A stretch of DNA of 16,749 bases from Desulfobacterales bacterium (GTDB lineage Bacteria; Desulfobacterota; Desulfobacteria; Desulfobacterales; 4be13), in assembly GCA_029940115.1 (NCBI GenBank), contig JAOZRQ010000090.1, positions 1-16,749 of the forward strand, written 5' to 3'. The position numbers were made by a program, and so were the translations under genes. This document shows, piece after piece, positions 8,236 through 14,592 of this stretch. Within the stretch, counting starts at the first letter, position 1. The number at the start of each line of letters is the position of its first letter. Under the pieces are notes generated by a model. The model searched no databases. It was not told where the DNA came from and saw only the letters and a program-made list of their open reading frames with translations.

Positions 8236-8417
8236 CAGTCTATCAGCCCCAGAACCACATCCCGAAATGCTGACAGGGACGGATCAGGACCGGGGCCCAT
8301 GTTGGCATGTCCGCCGCTTGCCAGCCATTTGCCCAAAAAGGTCATCGGGGTGTTGTCACGAAGATTCCGGCTGTGTTCCAGCGTGACATAGCGCACCCGA
8401 TTCGGTCCCCGGACCAT
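8235..8417 (-). other. Short open stretch, possible gene remnant
   Basis: 60 codons ending at 8235, in the same frame as, and directly after, the TAG that closes the degraded outer-membrane gene at 8439. The predicted peptide (RVRYVTLEHSRNLRDNTPM, then FLGKWLASGGHANMGPGPD) has protein-like composition, but I cannot place it in a family. No ribosome-binding site is evident at its first ATG. It could be the tail of a lost gene. I do not count it as a functional gene. Confidence 0.2.
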
Positions 8418-8438
8418 TGGACGCCAACCATGGCACGT

Positions 8439-9142
8439 CTAAAAGGAGATGTTCACCCCCGCCTTTATGAGGCCAAAATTGTAGTCTCCGGTGATCTCGT
8501 CCGACATGTTTCTCCAAGGGCTGCTCCCCTTGACCTTGGCATCCAGTTCCAAGATGGTGTAACGATATTCCAGAAACAGCCCGGTGTTCCGGTTGACGGG
8601 GAAGTCGAGTCCGCAACCGATGTGGGAGCCGAACTTGTCGTCCACATCCACGTCGAAGCTGACCCCCGACACATCGGTGGTCATCTTCATGTCCACCAGA
8701 TTGTAGTTCAGACCCGCCAAGAGATAAAATGTCATGCCGCCGGGTGTCCTGTTTTTCCAAATTCCGGAGAGCCCGTCTCCTGAAGTTCTCCTGTCCCAAG
8801 CATGTGGTACAACACCTTGGCGAAAATCTCTTGTTGCCCAGTTTCCAGCGGCGTGACCTGTATCGGGGATTCGACAAAGTATGCGTATATCACTGCCTCC
8901 GTCTCGTATGGAAGGGTGCATCTGGCAATCGCTCCCATTGAAACCCCATCTATCAGAACATCGGCCACCTGATACCCGGAGGCGGTGACGATGGTGGCTG
9001 TCAAGCCGTCAACAATCACCGTTCCACCCGCCTCAGGCTCCCATTCGGTGATTATTTCAGCCTTTATAGGGGACGAATTGAAGCAGAGAATGACGGCTCC
9101 CACCATAAAGGCAAGCTTGAAGAGTCTTTTGACTTTCATCAT
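8439..9142 (-). pseudogene. Outer-membrane beta-barrel-type gene, disrupted by a frameshift
   Basis: The ATG at 9142 follows GGGAGAG and opens a frame with a good signal peptide (MMKVKRLFKLAFMVGAVILC, cleaved after P-I-K-A). A single bacterial surface repeat follows (GYQVADVLIDGVSMGAI, then a Y-A-Y-F strand), as in InlB- or Big-type repeats, and the frame stops at 8732. A second frame, running to the TAG at 8439, holds four alternating amphipathic strands ending in a terminal Phe (GLIKAGVNISF), the classic C-terminus of an outer-membrane barrel. A one-base shift at the A5 run (T5 on the plus strand, 8752-8756) joins them as FGKNRTPGGMTFYLLAG. Only about four barrel strands remain, too few for an 8-strand barrel, so part of the gene is probably also deleted. 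A sequencing error at the homopolymer would explain the shift but not the missing strands. Confidence 0.65.
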
Positions 9143-9309
9143 GATTTTCTCTCCCATGTAAATCAGGTTTAAGGGTTAAGGTTTGCTTGTTGCTGTAGGG
9201 TTCGGGTGTGTTTGTTGCCGTCATGTTGGCGTCTGTCATTTTTTGTGTCGATTGTCGGATGTGGGCGGAACTTTTGTCCGGGTTTTTGGCAAAGAACTTT
9301 TGTCCATCA

Positions 9310-9720
9310 ATCCTTTTGGCATCAAAAAGAGCTCAACCCTAAGGAGTGCGAAAAAGGCGGTTTCGTTGCCTTTTGATCTTCGATGGCTCAAGATCCATTG
9401 TCTTTCAACCCAATGAACTGAGTGGCCTTTTTTGCGTCTCAAACCATTTCGGCCCCATTCCCCTTGGTGTCAAAAGAGATTTGGGATGTCAGGCAAATCG
9501 TGTCAATCCCCCCCATGCCCCAAATCCGACACAAACCTGTCATTCCGGGCAGATGACGGGAACCGGCAATCCTCGAGGCTTCATTCCCCTCAGACGAGGT
9601 TCCCGTCATCTGACCCGGAATCCACTCCCAATCTCCTTGATCCACAACATGGATTGCGGGTGAGAAGGGGATTGCCGTCAATCCTTTTGGTCTCAAAAAG
9701 AACTTGGGATGTCAAACACT
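9310..9720 (+). repeat. Diverged interspersed repeat, three or more copies
   Basis: Copies near 9310 (CCTTTTGGCATCAAAAAGAG), 9462 (CTTGGTGTCAAAAGAGATTT, then GGGATGTCA) and 9680 (CCTTTTGGTCTCAAAAAGAA, then CTTGGGATGTCAAAC) share the pattern TTGG-n-n-TCAAAA-n-n-A followed by TTGGGATGTCA. The 72-bp tandem units at 9886 and 9958 match the same pattern more weakly (TTTGGCATTGA, GAACTT, GTCAAAC). They look like decayed members of one family. Confidence 0.5.
9542..9621. repeat. 80-bp inverted repeat
   Basis: ATTCCGGGCAGATGACGGG (start of a 23-bp arm at 9542-9564) is mirrored by CCCGTCATCTGACCCGGAAT (end of the arm at 9598-9621), with a single 1-nt bulge. The loop contains CCTCG and CGAGG, a second small dyad. 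There is no T-tract, so it is not an obvious terminator. It is likely another hairpin repeat element. Confidence 0.75.
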
Positions 9721-9885
9721 GATCTTCCGCGTCCTCCGCGTTCAAAAGACGTTAGAATCAGGCATGTGCCTTCTTGTTTATTGGGTTTGATGACAAAGAA
9801 ACCCAGTTCAGACTTCAAGGGACAGGGCGGCAAGGTCTCCATGACGCGACACAGCGACAGAAACTGGGTTTCAAAACCGTCTATT

Positions 9886-10018
9886 GGCATTGAAGGAAAC
9901 CTCAAGGCGTCAAACGATGTGGCGCAATTTTCCAAATTGCTTTGTCAAACCGCCTTTGGCATTGAGAGGAACTTCAAGACGTCAAACGATGTGGCGCAAT
10001 TTTCCAAATTGCTTTGCC
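9886..10018 (+). repeat. 72-bp tandem duplication
   Basis: Units start at GGCATTGA (9886 and 9958). The second unit is nearly complete before it diverges at about 10018. The first about 20 bases differ between the units, while GTCAAACGATGTGGCGCAAT and the following TTTCCAAATTGCTTTG are identical. Each unit carries the small hairpin GCAATTT-tcc-AAATTGC. The period of 72 is a multiple of three, so every open frame stays open through it. This explains the spurious ORFs here. Confidence 0.9.
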
Positions 10019-10128
10019 AATTGGCCATTTTTCAGGCTTGCATCTGGAGATTTGTCACTTGACTTTCTCCTAAGCATCCTTTATATCACTTTGTGATTGA
10101 TGAGTCAATGGCCAATTTGCGTGATGTG

Positions 10129-10188
10129 GAACTTGAACATGAACTTGAACGTGAACTTGAACGTGAACGTGAACGTGAACTTGAACCT
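10129..10188 (+). repeat. Hexanucleotide microsatellite GAACNT, ten copies
   Basis: Ten uninterrupted hexamers: GAACTT, GAACAT, GAACTT, GAACGT, GAACTT, GAACGT three times, GAACTT and GAACCT. The array is non-coding. The reverse-complement motif ACGTTC also begins a short hexamer-like run (ACGTTC ACGGGC ACGTTT ACGGGT) at about 12708-12731 inside another repeat element. Confidence 0.9.
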
Positions 10189-10218
10189 CTATGAATGTCG
10201 TCTCTTCCAAATTGGCGC

Positions 10219-10377
10219 GGGCACCATCCCATACGCATCAAGCTAAGAACGCGCACCCTTGTTTTTGCTGACATCCCGGAACGGCGGACCGTGACGCTCT
10301 GAACCGGCAAGGCCGCGCCGGAAAGGGGTTCCAGAAATCAGGCCAGCCCTTAGCTTGATGCTTATGGGCACCATCCC
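10219..10377. mobile_element. 135-bp MITE-like element with 12-bp flanking direct repeat
   Basis: Terminal inverted repeats ATACGCATCAAGCTAAG (10231-10247) and CTTAGCTTGATGCTTAT (10349-10365) match at 16 of 17 positions. Immediately outside both ends lies the identical 12-mer GGGCACCATCCC (10219-10230 and 10366-10377), as expected of a target-site duplication. The first three bases of the right copy could also extend the inverted repeat, so the exact boundary is ambiguous. There is no coding capacity. The interior is GC-rich (for example AAGGCCGCGCCGG). The transposase family is not recognisable from the ends. Confidence 0.7.
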
Positions 10378-10396
10378 CGATCCAATTATCTACGCG

Positions 10397-10439
10397 GGAG
10401 GCGGAGCCTCCAATCATCCGTCACGAGGCAGAGCCTCGT
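10397..10439. repeat. Pair of small GC hairpins
   Basis: GGAGGC-gga-GCCTCC (10397-10411) and ACGAGGC-aga-GCCTCGT (10423-10439) lie 11 nt apart, followed by AACGAGGGGC. The shared GGC-rGA-GCC core shows that they are related. They lie 60-100 nt before the transglycosylase gene and would be in its leader if the promoter is upstream. Confidence 0.75.
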
Positions 10440-10500
10440 AACGAGGGGCTTATGTATGGTGTTTGATTTTTAATTTTCAATCCTCAATCTTCAAGTCTGC

Positions 10501-11538
10501 ATGGGAAATAAAATGTGCATAATTACAACCCGTGATGGAACCCGATATGACACCCCCCTCTTTCTACCGGTGTTCGAATATGGAAACCCATACATCACCA
10601 TTGAGCAGCTGAAGCATGACTTTGATGTCCGGGCGTTGATGACAAACGCCTATTTTCTTTACAAGAAAAGAGAGTTGAAACGATCTGTCATGGACCGAGG
10701 GATCAAGGCGTTTCTCGGGTTTGACGGTCTGGTGGTCACCGATTCGGGCGCGTTCCAGCAGTTTTCCGGCCCCTTGTATCTTTCCAACAAAAAGATCATC
10801 AGATTTCAGCAGGAGATCGGCGTTGATGTCATCTCACCGCTGGACATCATCACGACACCGGGTGAGAAGCGGACCACCGCGACCAAAAAATTGGAGGCCA
10901 CGTTGAAACGAATCAGAGAGGGGATGGCCTTGGCGGATCGGGCCGTTCTGATCGGGGTGCAACAGGGGGGGCGATTTCCGGACCTGAGAGCGCGTGCCTT
11001 GGAAAGACTGATGGAAATCGGGGTGAAGTATGTGGCCTTGGGGAGTCTGGTCCCCTTTTTCAACAGAAACCACGACATCGGATTCATCGGGGCCGTCATT
11101 TCCCAAGCGAGAGAGATCATCCCGCGGGATATCCCGATTCATCTTTATGGCGGCGGGGACCCGCTGGAATTGCCCTTTTACATTTTCATGGGGTGTGACA
11201 TATTCGACTCCTCATCCTTTATTCATTATGCCCGGGGGAGATGGTATATGACGCCCTACGGTGCATTTGACATTCGCAAGGAATCTGCCATAGTCCCATA
11301 CACTTGTGAATGCCCATACTGCACAGCCGATTGGGAAACTGTCCGGAAGAATGAGAAGATGCTCGCGTTGCACAATCTGTGGACCATTCAGAAGGTGATC
11401 CGGGACGTGGCCATACGCATCCGCGAAGACACGCTTCCCGATTATCTGGCGCATGTTGCCCATCTCCATCAGAAATGGTTTCCCGACAGCCGGCTGATGG
11501 CTTCGTGGGACATGCTTTCCAAAGAACATACATGGTAG
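10501..11538 (+). CDS. tRNA-guanine transglycosylase family protein, archaeal-like catalytic domain
   Basis: 345 residues covering a TGT (beta/alpha)8 barrel. Family marks: TDSGAFQ with Asp81 (general acid/base position), FQQEIGVDVISPLDI (102-116), GVQQGG (152-157), YGGGDPLELP (216-225) and the nucleophile region CDIFDSSSF with Asp236. The zinc site is Cys269, Cys271, Cys274 and His291 (C-E-C-P-Y-C ... LALHN). The FDSSSF...YARGRWYMT run and the FQ-x-x-IG-D segment resemble archaeal TgtA (preQ0 into tRNA position 15) more than bacterial Tgt (queuosine), which has FDCVxPTR. Archaeal TgtA has extra PUA domains that are missing here. The role could be tRNA or another nucleic acid substrate; DpdA-like DNA modification is a possibility, but none of the dpd partners is nearby. 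The start is uncertain: no good ribosome-binding site precedes 10501, and Met5 is an alternative. The next gene begins 6 nt after the stop. Confidence 0.85.
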   Translation: MGNKMCIITTRDGTRYDTPLFLPVFEYGNPYITIEQLKHDFDVRALMTNAYFLYKKRELKRSVMDRGIKAFLGFDGLVVTDSGAFQQFSGPLYLSNKKIIRFQQEIGVDVISPLDIITTPGEKRTTATKKLEATLKRIREGMALADRAVLIGVQQGGRFPDLRARALERLMEIGVKYVALGSLVPFFNRNHDIGFIGAVISQAREIIPRDIPIHLYGGGDPLELPFYIFMGCDIFDSSSFIHYARGRWYMTPYGAFDIRKESAIVPYTCECPYCTADWETVRKNEKMLALHNLWTIQKVIRDVAIRIREDTLPDYLAHVAHLHQKWFPDSRLMASWDMLSKEHTW

Positions 11539-11544
11539 GAGTCA

Positions 11545-12588
11545 ATGAAACTCGATCCTTTGACACACAAAAAAATCAGGCGATTCAAGTCCATCAGGCG
11601 GGGATACTATTCCTTTCTCATCTTCGTCCTGATGATTGCGGTCTCTCTGTGTGCGGAACTGATTGTCAACAAGCGGGCCATCATCGTCCATTATGAGGGG
11701 GGATATTATTTTCCCACTTACGGAGACATCATCCCTGGGACCACATTCGGTCTCAATTATGAATATGAAACGAATTACCGCGAACTGAAAAAGCGGTTTG
11801 AGGCCCAGAAGAGGGGCAACTGGTTGATCATGCCGATTGTGCCTTATGACGCGTTTGAGAATGATCTCAGGGAGGGCGAGTATCCGCCGTTTCCCCCATC
11901 CCTTGAAGCGAGGCACTATATCGGGACGGACATGGTGGGCCGGGACGTGGTGGCCCGGCTGGTCTATGGGTTCCGGATTGCCATCTTCTTCTCCCTTGCC
12001 CTTCTGTTGGTCAGCTACACCATCGGTGTCACCATCGGCAGTGCCATGGGTTTTTGGGGCGGGAAGTTCGACCTTTTCTTCCAGCGAATCATCGAAATAT
12101 GGTCAAACATTCCGTTCCTGTATGTGATCATCATCATCTCCTCCATCATTGTCCCGAATTTCCTCCTGCTGATTCTGATCATGGCCTTCTTCGGATGGAT
12201 CGGCATCACTTGGACCATGCGCACGGTGACTTACAAGGAGAAGGCGAGGGAATATGTGCTGGCGGCCAAGGTCATGGGCGCGTCTGACGGGCGGATCATC
12301 TTCAAGCACATCATCCCGAACACCATCGCGATCATCGTGACATATGCTCCGTTCTCGGTTTCTGCCGGCATCATCGCGCTGACCTCTTTGGATTACCTCG
12401 GGTTCGGGCTTCCTCCGCCGACCCCGAGCTGGGGGGAACTGTTGCAGCAAGGCTGGGCAAACATGGACGCGTGGTGGATTGTCGGGTCGGTGATCACGGC
12501 GATGGTGGTCACGCTGAACACCGTGACATTCATCGGGGAGGCGGTGAGGGAGGCGTATGATCCGAAGCTGCATACGACGTATGAGTGA
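11545..12588 (+). CDS. yejE: YejE-type ABC transporter permease (peptide/microcin C family)
   Basis: 347 residues. The N-terminal RRGYYSFLIF segment, LCAELI, a YYFPTYGD periplasmic segment and GTDMVGRDV all parallel Escherichia coli YejE. About six membrane helices follow, with an EAA loop at 236-259 (EYVLAAKVMGAS, then HIIPN) that docks the ATPase. The C-terminus carries SLDYLGFGLP and FIGEAVREAYDP, again as in YejE. In known systems YejE works with YejB, the binding protein YejA and the ATPase YejF to import oligopeptides in the inner membrane. None of those partners is present within about 1 kb downstream or 1.3 kb upstream, so it is an orphan here unless they are encoded elsewhere. TAGGAG, formed by the stop codon of the transglycosylase gene, serves as the ribosome-binding site, indicating translational coupling. 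Confidence 0.92.
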   Translation: MKLDPLTHKKIRRFKSIRRGYYSFLIFVLMIAVSLCAELIVNKRAIIVHYEGGYYFPTYGDIIPGTTFGLNYEYETNYRELKKRFEAQKRGNWLIMPIVPYDAFENDLREGEYPPFPPSLEARHYIGTDMVGRDVVARLVYGFRIAIFFSLALLLVSYTIGVTIGSAMGFWGGKFDLFFQRIIEIWSNIPFLYVIIIISSIIVPNFLLLILIMAFFGWIGITWTMRTVTYKEKAREYVLAAKVMGASDGRIIFKHIIPNTIAIIVTYAPFSVSAGIIALTSLDYLGFGLPPPTPSWGELLQQGWANMDAWWIVGSVITAMVVTLNTVTFIGEAVREAYDPKLHTTYE

Positions 12589-12594
12589 AGATCA

Positions 12595-12741
12595 AGGTGT
12601 AAACTTAAGGGCCAATGCCCATTTCCCGTGCCCTGCCGTGTTCGTGGGACGTGACAGCGCTCGTTGCTGAAAGAGTGTGGACAACGGACAGCTTCACGTT
12701 CACGGGCACGTTTACGGGTAGGAATCCTTAAGTTTACACTT
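12595..12741. mobile_element. MITE-like element with GTGTAAACTTAAGG ends
   Basis: GTGTAAACTTAAGG (12597-12610) and its exact reverse complement CCTTAAGTTTACAC (12726-12739) bound a 143-bp non-coding segment that starts 8 nt after the yejE stop codon. The interior has CGTGCCC/GGGCACG dyads and a hexamer-like run at about 12708-12731. A third end of the same type lies at 13505-13518, with 19 bases GGAATCCTTAAGTTTACAC identical at 12721 and 13500. Confidence 0.7.
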
Positions 12742-12782
12742 ATGATCAAAACGACTTTTACGGACATTGTGTCATCCAGATA

Positions 12783-12955
12783 GGGCGTATTTATAAGTTG
12801 GGGGAGTCCCCAAACAGTCTGGAAACTCATTTTGGAATGGGTCCCCAGTCGTCCCCACGGACTGGACAAATTGTGCATGCCCGACCCGGCAATGAATTGC
12901 CGGGCTGTTTTCACAAGTCCCTCCGGGACAATTCCCCCAACTTGCAAATGCGCCC
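12783..12955. mobile_element. 173-bp inverted-repeat element, same family as the left window edge
   Basis: Ends of 23 bp (12783-12805 and 12933-12955) are inverted copies with three mismatches. The inner 11 bp AAGTTGGGGGA/TCCCCCAACTT are perfect. Inside are the palindromes CCCGGCAAT-ga-ATTGCCGGG (12885-12904) and GTCCC-tcc-GGGAC (12917-12929). Read on the minus strand, the core matches the repeat at positions 30-127. There it has a longer loop, so the two copies have diverged by indels in the palindrome. Confidence 0.75.
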
Positions 12956-13174
12956 TCCAGATACGCCAGGGTGCAGTCGCGAAAATCCATGGTCCATGCG
13001 GCTGTCGGGTCGGCCAGCAAGACCTCAAAGAGTGAAAGTGTGCCAACTAATGCTCAAGGCTTTGATGAATGGTTTGATTCAAAAATTTTACATGGACTCT
13101 TGACATGGCGATGGATCGGCCTTATTATTGGATATGGTTGCTTAGGACTTGTGACCAAATAACCTCCCCGCCGC
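12956..13174. other. Non-coding spacer, nothing recognised
   Basis: No ORF with a ribosome-binding site is present. On the minus strand about 30 codons up to the repeat boundary (VLLADPTAAW, then DFRDCTLAYLE) have protein-like composition and may be debris of an old gene, but the stretch is too short to call. Confidence 0.5.
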
Positions 13175-13459
13175 GCTCGGTTCGGATTGGCAAATCCTGA
13201 TTATAACGGATTCAGGGGAGCCGTGCCCCCTCTCCGTTGCGGGTGCCTCACATGCCCACATGCATGTTCACGTCCATGGGCGACGGGCATGTCCGTGCCC
13301 ACAAATGTTCACGGGCAAGAGGGGGCTCATCCGCGGTTTGTGATCCCTCCCGTTCCAAGGCATGTTGCGGCTGGCTGTCCCCAGACTGGTCTTCAGGATC
13401 GTGACTGCCTGAAATCACGAAATCCGTTAGAATCAGGGATGTGTCAATCCGAACCGAGC
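13175..13459. mobile_element. 285-bp MITE-like element with ~38-bp inverted ends
   Basis: The left end, beginning GCTCGGTTCGGATTG (13175-13212), and the right end, ending CAATCCGAACCGAGC (13421-13459), are inverted copies over almost 40 bp with a few substitutions and one indel. The interior has no ORF. It carries GTGCCCC/GGGGGC dyads and near-repeated GCCCACA-n-ATGTTCACG blocks. A solo copy of the inner part of the end (CGTTAGAATCAGG, then ATGTG) occurs at 9750-9770. No target duplication was identified with confidence. Confidence 0.75.
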
Positions 13460-13499
13460 ATGGGAGGTCTCACCATCCGCTCCCGCCGGACAGTAGCAT

Positions 13500-13520
13500 G
13501 GAATCCTTAAGTTTACACCT
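13500..13520 (+). repeat. Third copy of the CCTTAAGTTTACAC terminal motif
   Basis: GGAATCCTTAAGTTTACAC here is identical to 12721-12739. With the next two bases it gives CCTTAAGTTTACACCT, the exact 16-bp inverse of 12595-12610. A 926-bp interval (12595-13520) is therefore bounded by perfect 16-bp inverted ends. Confidence 0.8.
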
Positions 13521-13536
13521 AATGGTTTACGATATT

Positions 13537-13655
13537 TCGGCATCCTTCATTTATGGGTTCAGTTTGTAGTTCCGCCTTCAGGCGGTGTGGCACCGCCTGA
13601 AGGCGGAACTACAAACTTTTCAATTCACCTGAAAGTGCAAAATGAAGGATGCCGA
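13537..13655. repeat. Nested inverted repeat with perfect 27-bp hairpin
   Basis: The outer arms are TCGGCATCCTTCATTT (13537-13552) and AAATGAAGGATGCCGA (13640-13655), a perfect 16-bp pair. Inside is a perfect 27-bp inverted repeat with a 3-nt TGG loop (13561-13617), running AGTTTGTAGTTCCGCC...GGCGGAACTACAAACT. This inner part belongs to the same family as 8176-8235. The structure ends 20 nt before the ATG of the DUF3450 gene, so it lies in or over that operon's leader and promoter. Confidence 0.9.
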
Positions 13656-13675
13656 TATTTCAATGGATATGTTAA

Positions 13676-14437
13676 ATGAAACACAAAATTGTCTTTCTGT
13701 TTCTTCTCTCTTTGCAGGTGTGCCTCACATCCGCTCTCTCAGAAACATTGCCTGCTGATTTGCAGAAAAAAATGGAAACCGCCATCAGGCAGGGACAAAA
13801 ATCTCAGACCGATGCGGACGCATGGGCCAAAGAAAGAGAAGCCCATCTGAATGAAATCCGGGAACTCAGAAACCGAAAAAGATGGCTGACGCACCAGCAG
13901 GAGAAATACGGGACGTATATCAGAAAACAGCAGGAGGCGATTGCCGAACTGGGAAGGAAAAAAAAGGAGGCTGAAAAGATCAACATGCGATTGGAGCCTT
14001 TTCTGGATGAACTGATGCTTCGCCTGGAAGAATTTGTGAAAGCAGATATTCCCTTCCTTTTAGAGGAACGCCGGAAAAGACTCCGTTTTCTGAAAGACAC
14101 CCTTGACAGCTACCATGCCGGACTTGCCGAAAAGACACAGAGAGTCCTTGAGGCGTTGCAAGTGGAAGCCGGTTACGGTGCCTCTGTTGAAAAAACGGAA
14201 ACCACCATTCAACTGGAAAACGGTCCCACTCATGTGAATCTCCTTCGCATCGGGCGAACAGCACTTTTTTATCAGACTCCGGATGGGAAACAGTCCGGTC
14301 GCTTCAGTCGTGAAAAAGGCGGATGGGAAGCCCTGCCCGCCGAATACGGCCGTGAGATCACCCGAGCCATGGAAATCGCTGAAAAAAGACGCACCCCCGT
14401 TCTTCTGGATCTTCCCATCGGGGGGCTCAAAGAATGA
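13676..14437 (+). CDS. DUF3450 family periplasmic coiled-coil protein
   Basis: 253 residues. A signal peptide covers about 1-22 (L-S-L-Q-V-C-L-T-S-A-L-S), followed by a long charged coiled coil (about 27-105). The DUF3450 core follows: EEFVKADIPFLLEERRKRL (118-136), an EAGYG segment (164-168), LLRIGRTALFYQT (189-201) and a closing VLLDLPIGG. Proteins of this family are encoded at the head of TonB2-type clusters, ahead of TtpC, ExbB, ExbD and TonB. There they are thought to act in the periplasm with the TonB energy-transduction complex. That same order is seen here. The stop overlaps an ATG (ATGA) of the next reading frame. The ribosome-binding site is weak (only TGGA about 10 nt ahead of the ATG). 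The nested hairpin immediately upstream may affect expression. Confidence 0.9.
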   Translation: MKHKIVFLFLLSLQVCLTSALSETLPADLQKKMETAIRQGQKSQTDADAWAKEREAHLNEIRELRNRKRWLTHQQEKYGTYIRKQQEAIAELGRKKKEAEKINMRLEPFLDELMLRLEEFVKADIPFLLEERRKRLRFLKDTLDSYHAGLAEKTQRVLEALQVEAGYGASVEKTETTIQLENGPTHVNLLRIGRTALFYQTPDGKQSGRFSREKGGWEALPAEYGREITRAMEIAEKRRTPVLLDLPIGGLKE

Positions 14438-14471
14438 AACTGAAACTGGAAAACGCTGATCATAACGCCTT

Positions 14472-14530
14472 TTGGGGAGCCCGTCAGCCTGACAGAATCG
14501 TCGGACACCGGCACGGGCGGGGTTCCCCAA
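14472..14530. repeat. Intercistronic hairpin at the DUF3450/TtpC junction
   Basis: TTGGGGA (14472-14478) pairs with TCCCCAA (14524-14530), and GCCCGT (14479-14484) with ACGGGC (14513-14518), with a short bulge between the two stems. It falls between the DUF3450 stop and the probable TtpC start, in the stretch that gives the implausible 53-residue N-terminal extension if the ORF is read from 14434. Confidence 0.6.
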
Positions 14531-14592
14531 CAGGCTTTATAATCAGGAAAAACAGGAACCAAGAATCTCTCAGGCCGCCACGAACAAGCGGC

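Larger units (their letters stand above)
9158..10500. other. 1.34-kb gene-free, repeat-rich intergenic tract
   Basis: Open frames here are short and lack ribosome-binding sites. The longest (9709-10062, plus) simply reads through a 72-bp tandem repeat and shows no known domain. The tract separates divergently oriented blocks: minus-strand genes to the left, plus-strand genes to the right. It holds the repeats listed separately. It also has an AATTGGCCATT/AATGGCCAATT pair (10019-10029, 10107-10117) and an AAACCCAGTT/AACTGGGTTT pair (about 9800-9872). No convincing promoter for the downstream transglycosylase gene was found in the AT-rich stretch at about 10450-10500. Confidence 0.7.

Noticed and set aside
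9542..9621. Large inverted repeat as an intrinsic terminator
   Set aside because: No T-tract on either side and no gene ending nearby on either strand; it fits the repeat-element picture better.
9709..10062. 117-codon plus-strand open frame with 24-residue repeats
   Set aside because: It merely reads a 72-bp DNA tandem repeat whose period is a multiple of three. There is no ribosome-binding site and no domain, and it crosses other repeat copies.
10501..11538. DpdA of a 7-deazaguanine DNA-modification island
   Set aside because: None of the expected dpd partners (helicase, nuclease, ParB-like) lies near, and the zinc and active-site surroundings fit tRNA-type TgtA. It is kept only as an alternative.
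12393..13046. 217-codon minus-strand open frame antisense to the yejE end
   Set aside because: It spans two MITE-like elements and the antisense of the yejE 3' end, and has no recognisable domain.
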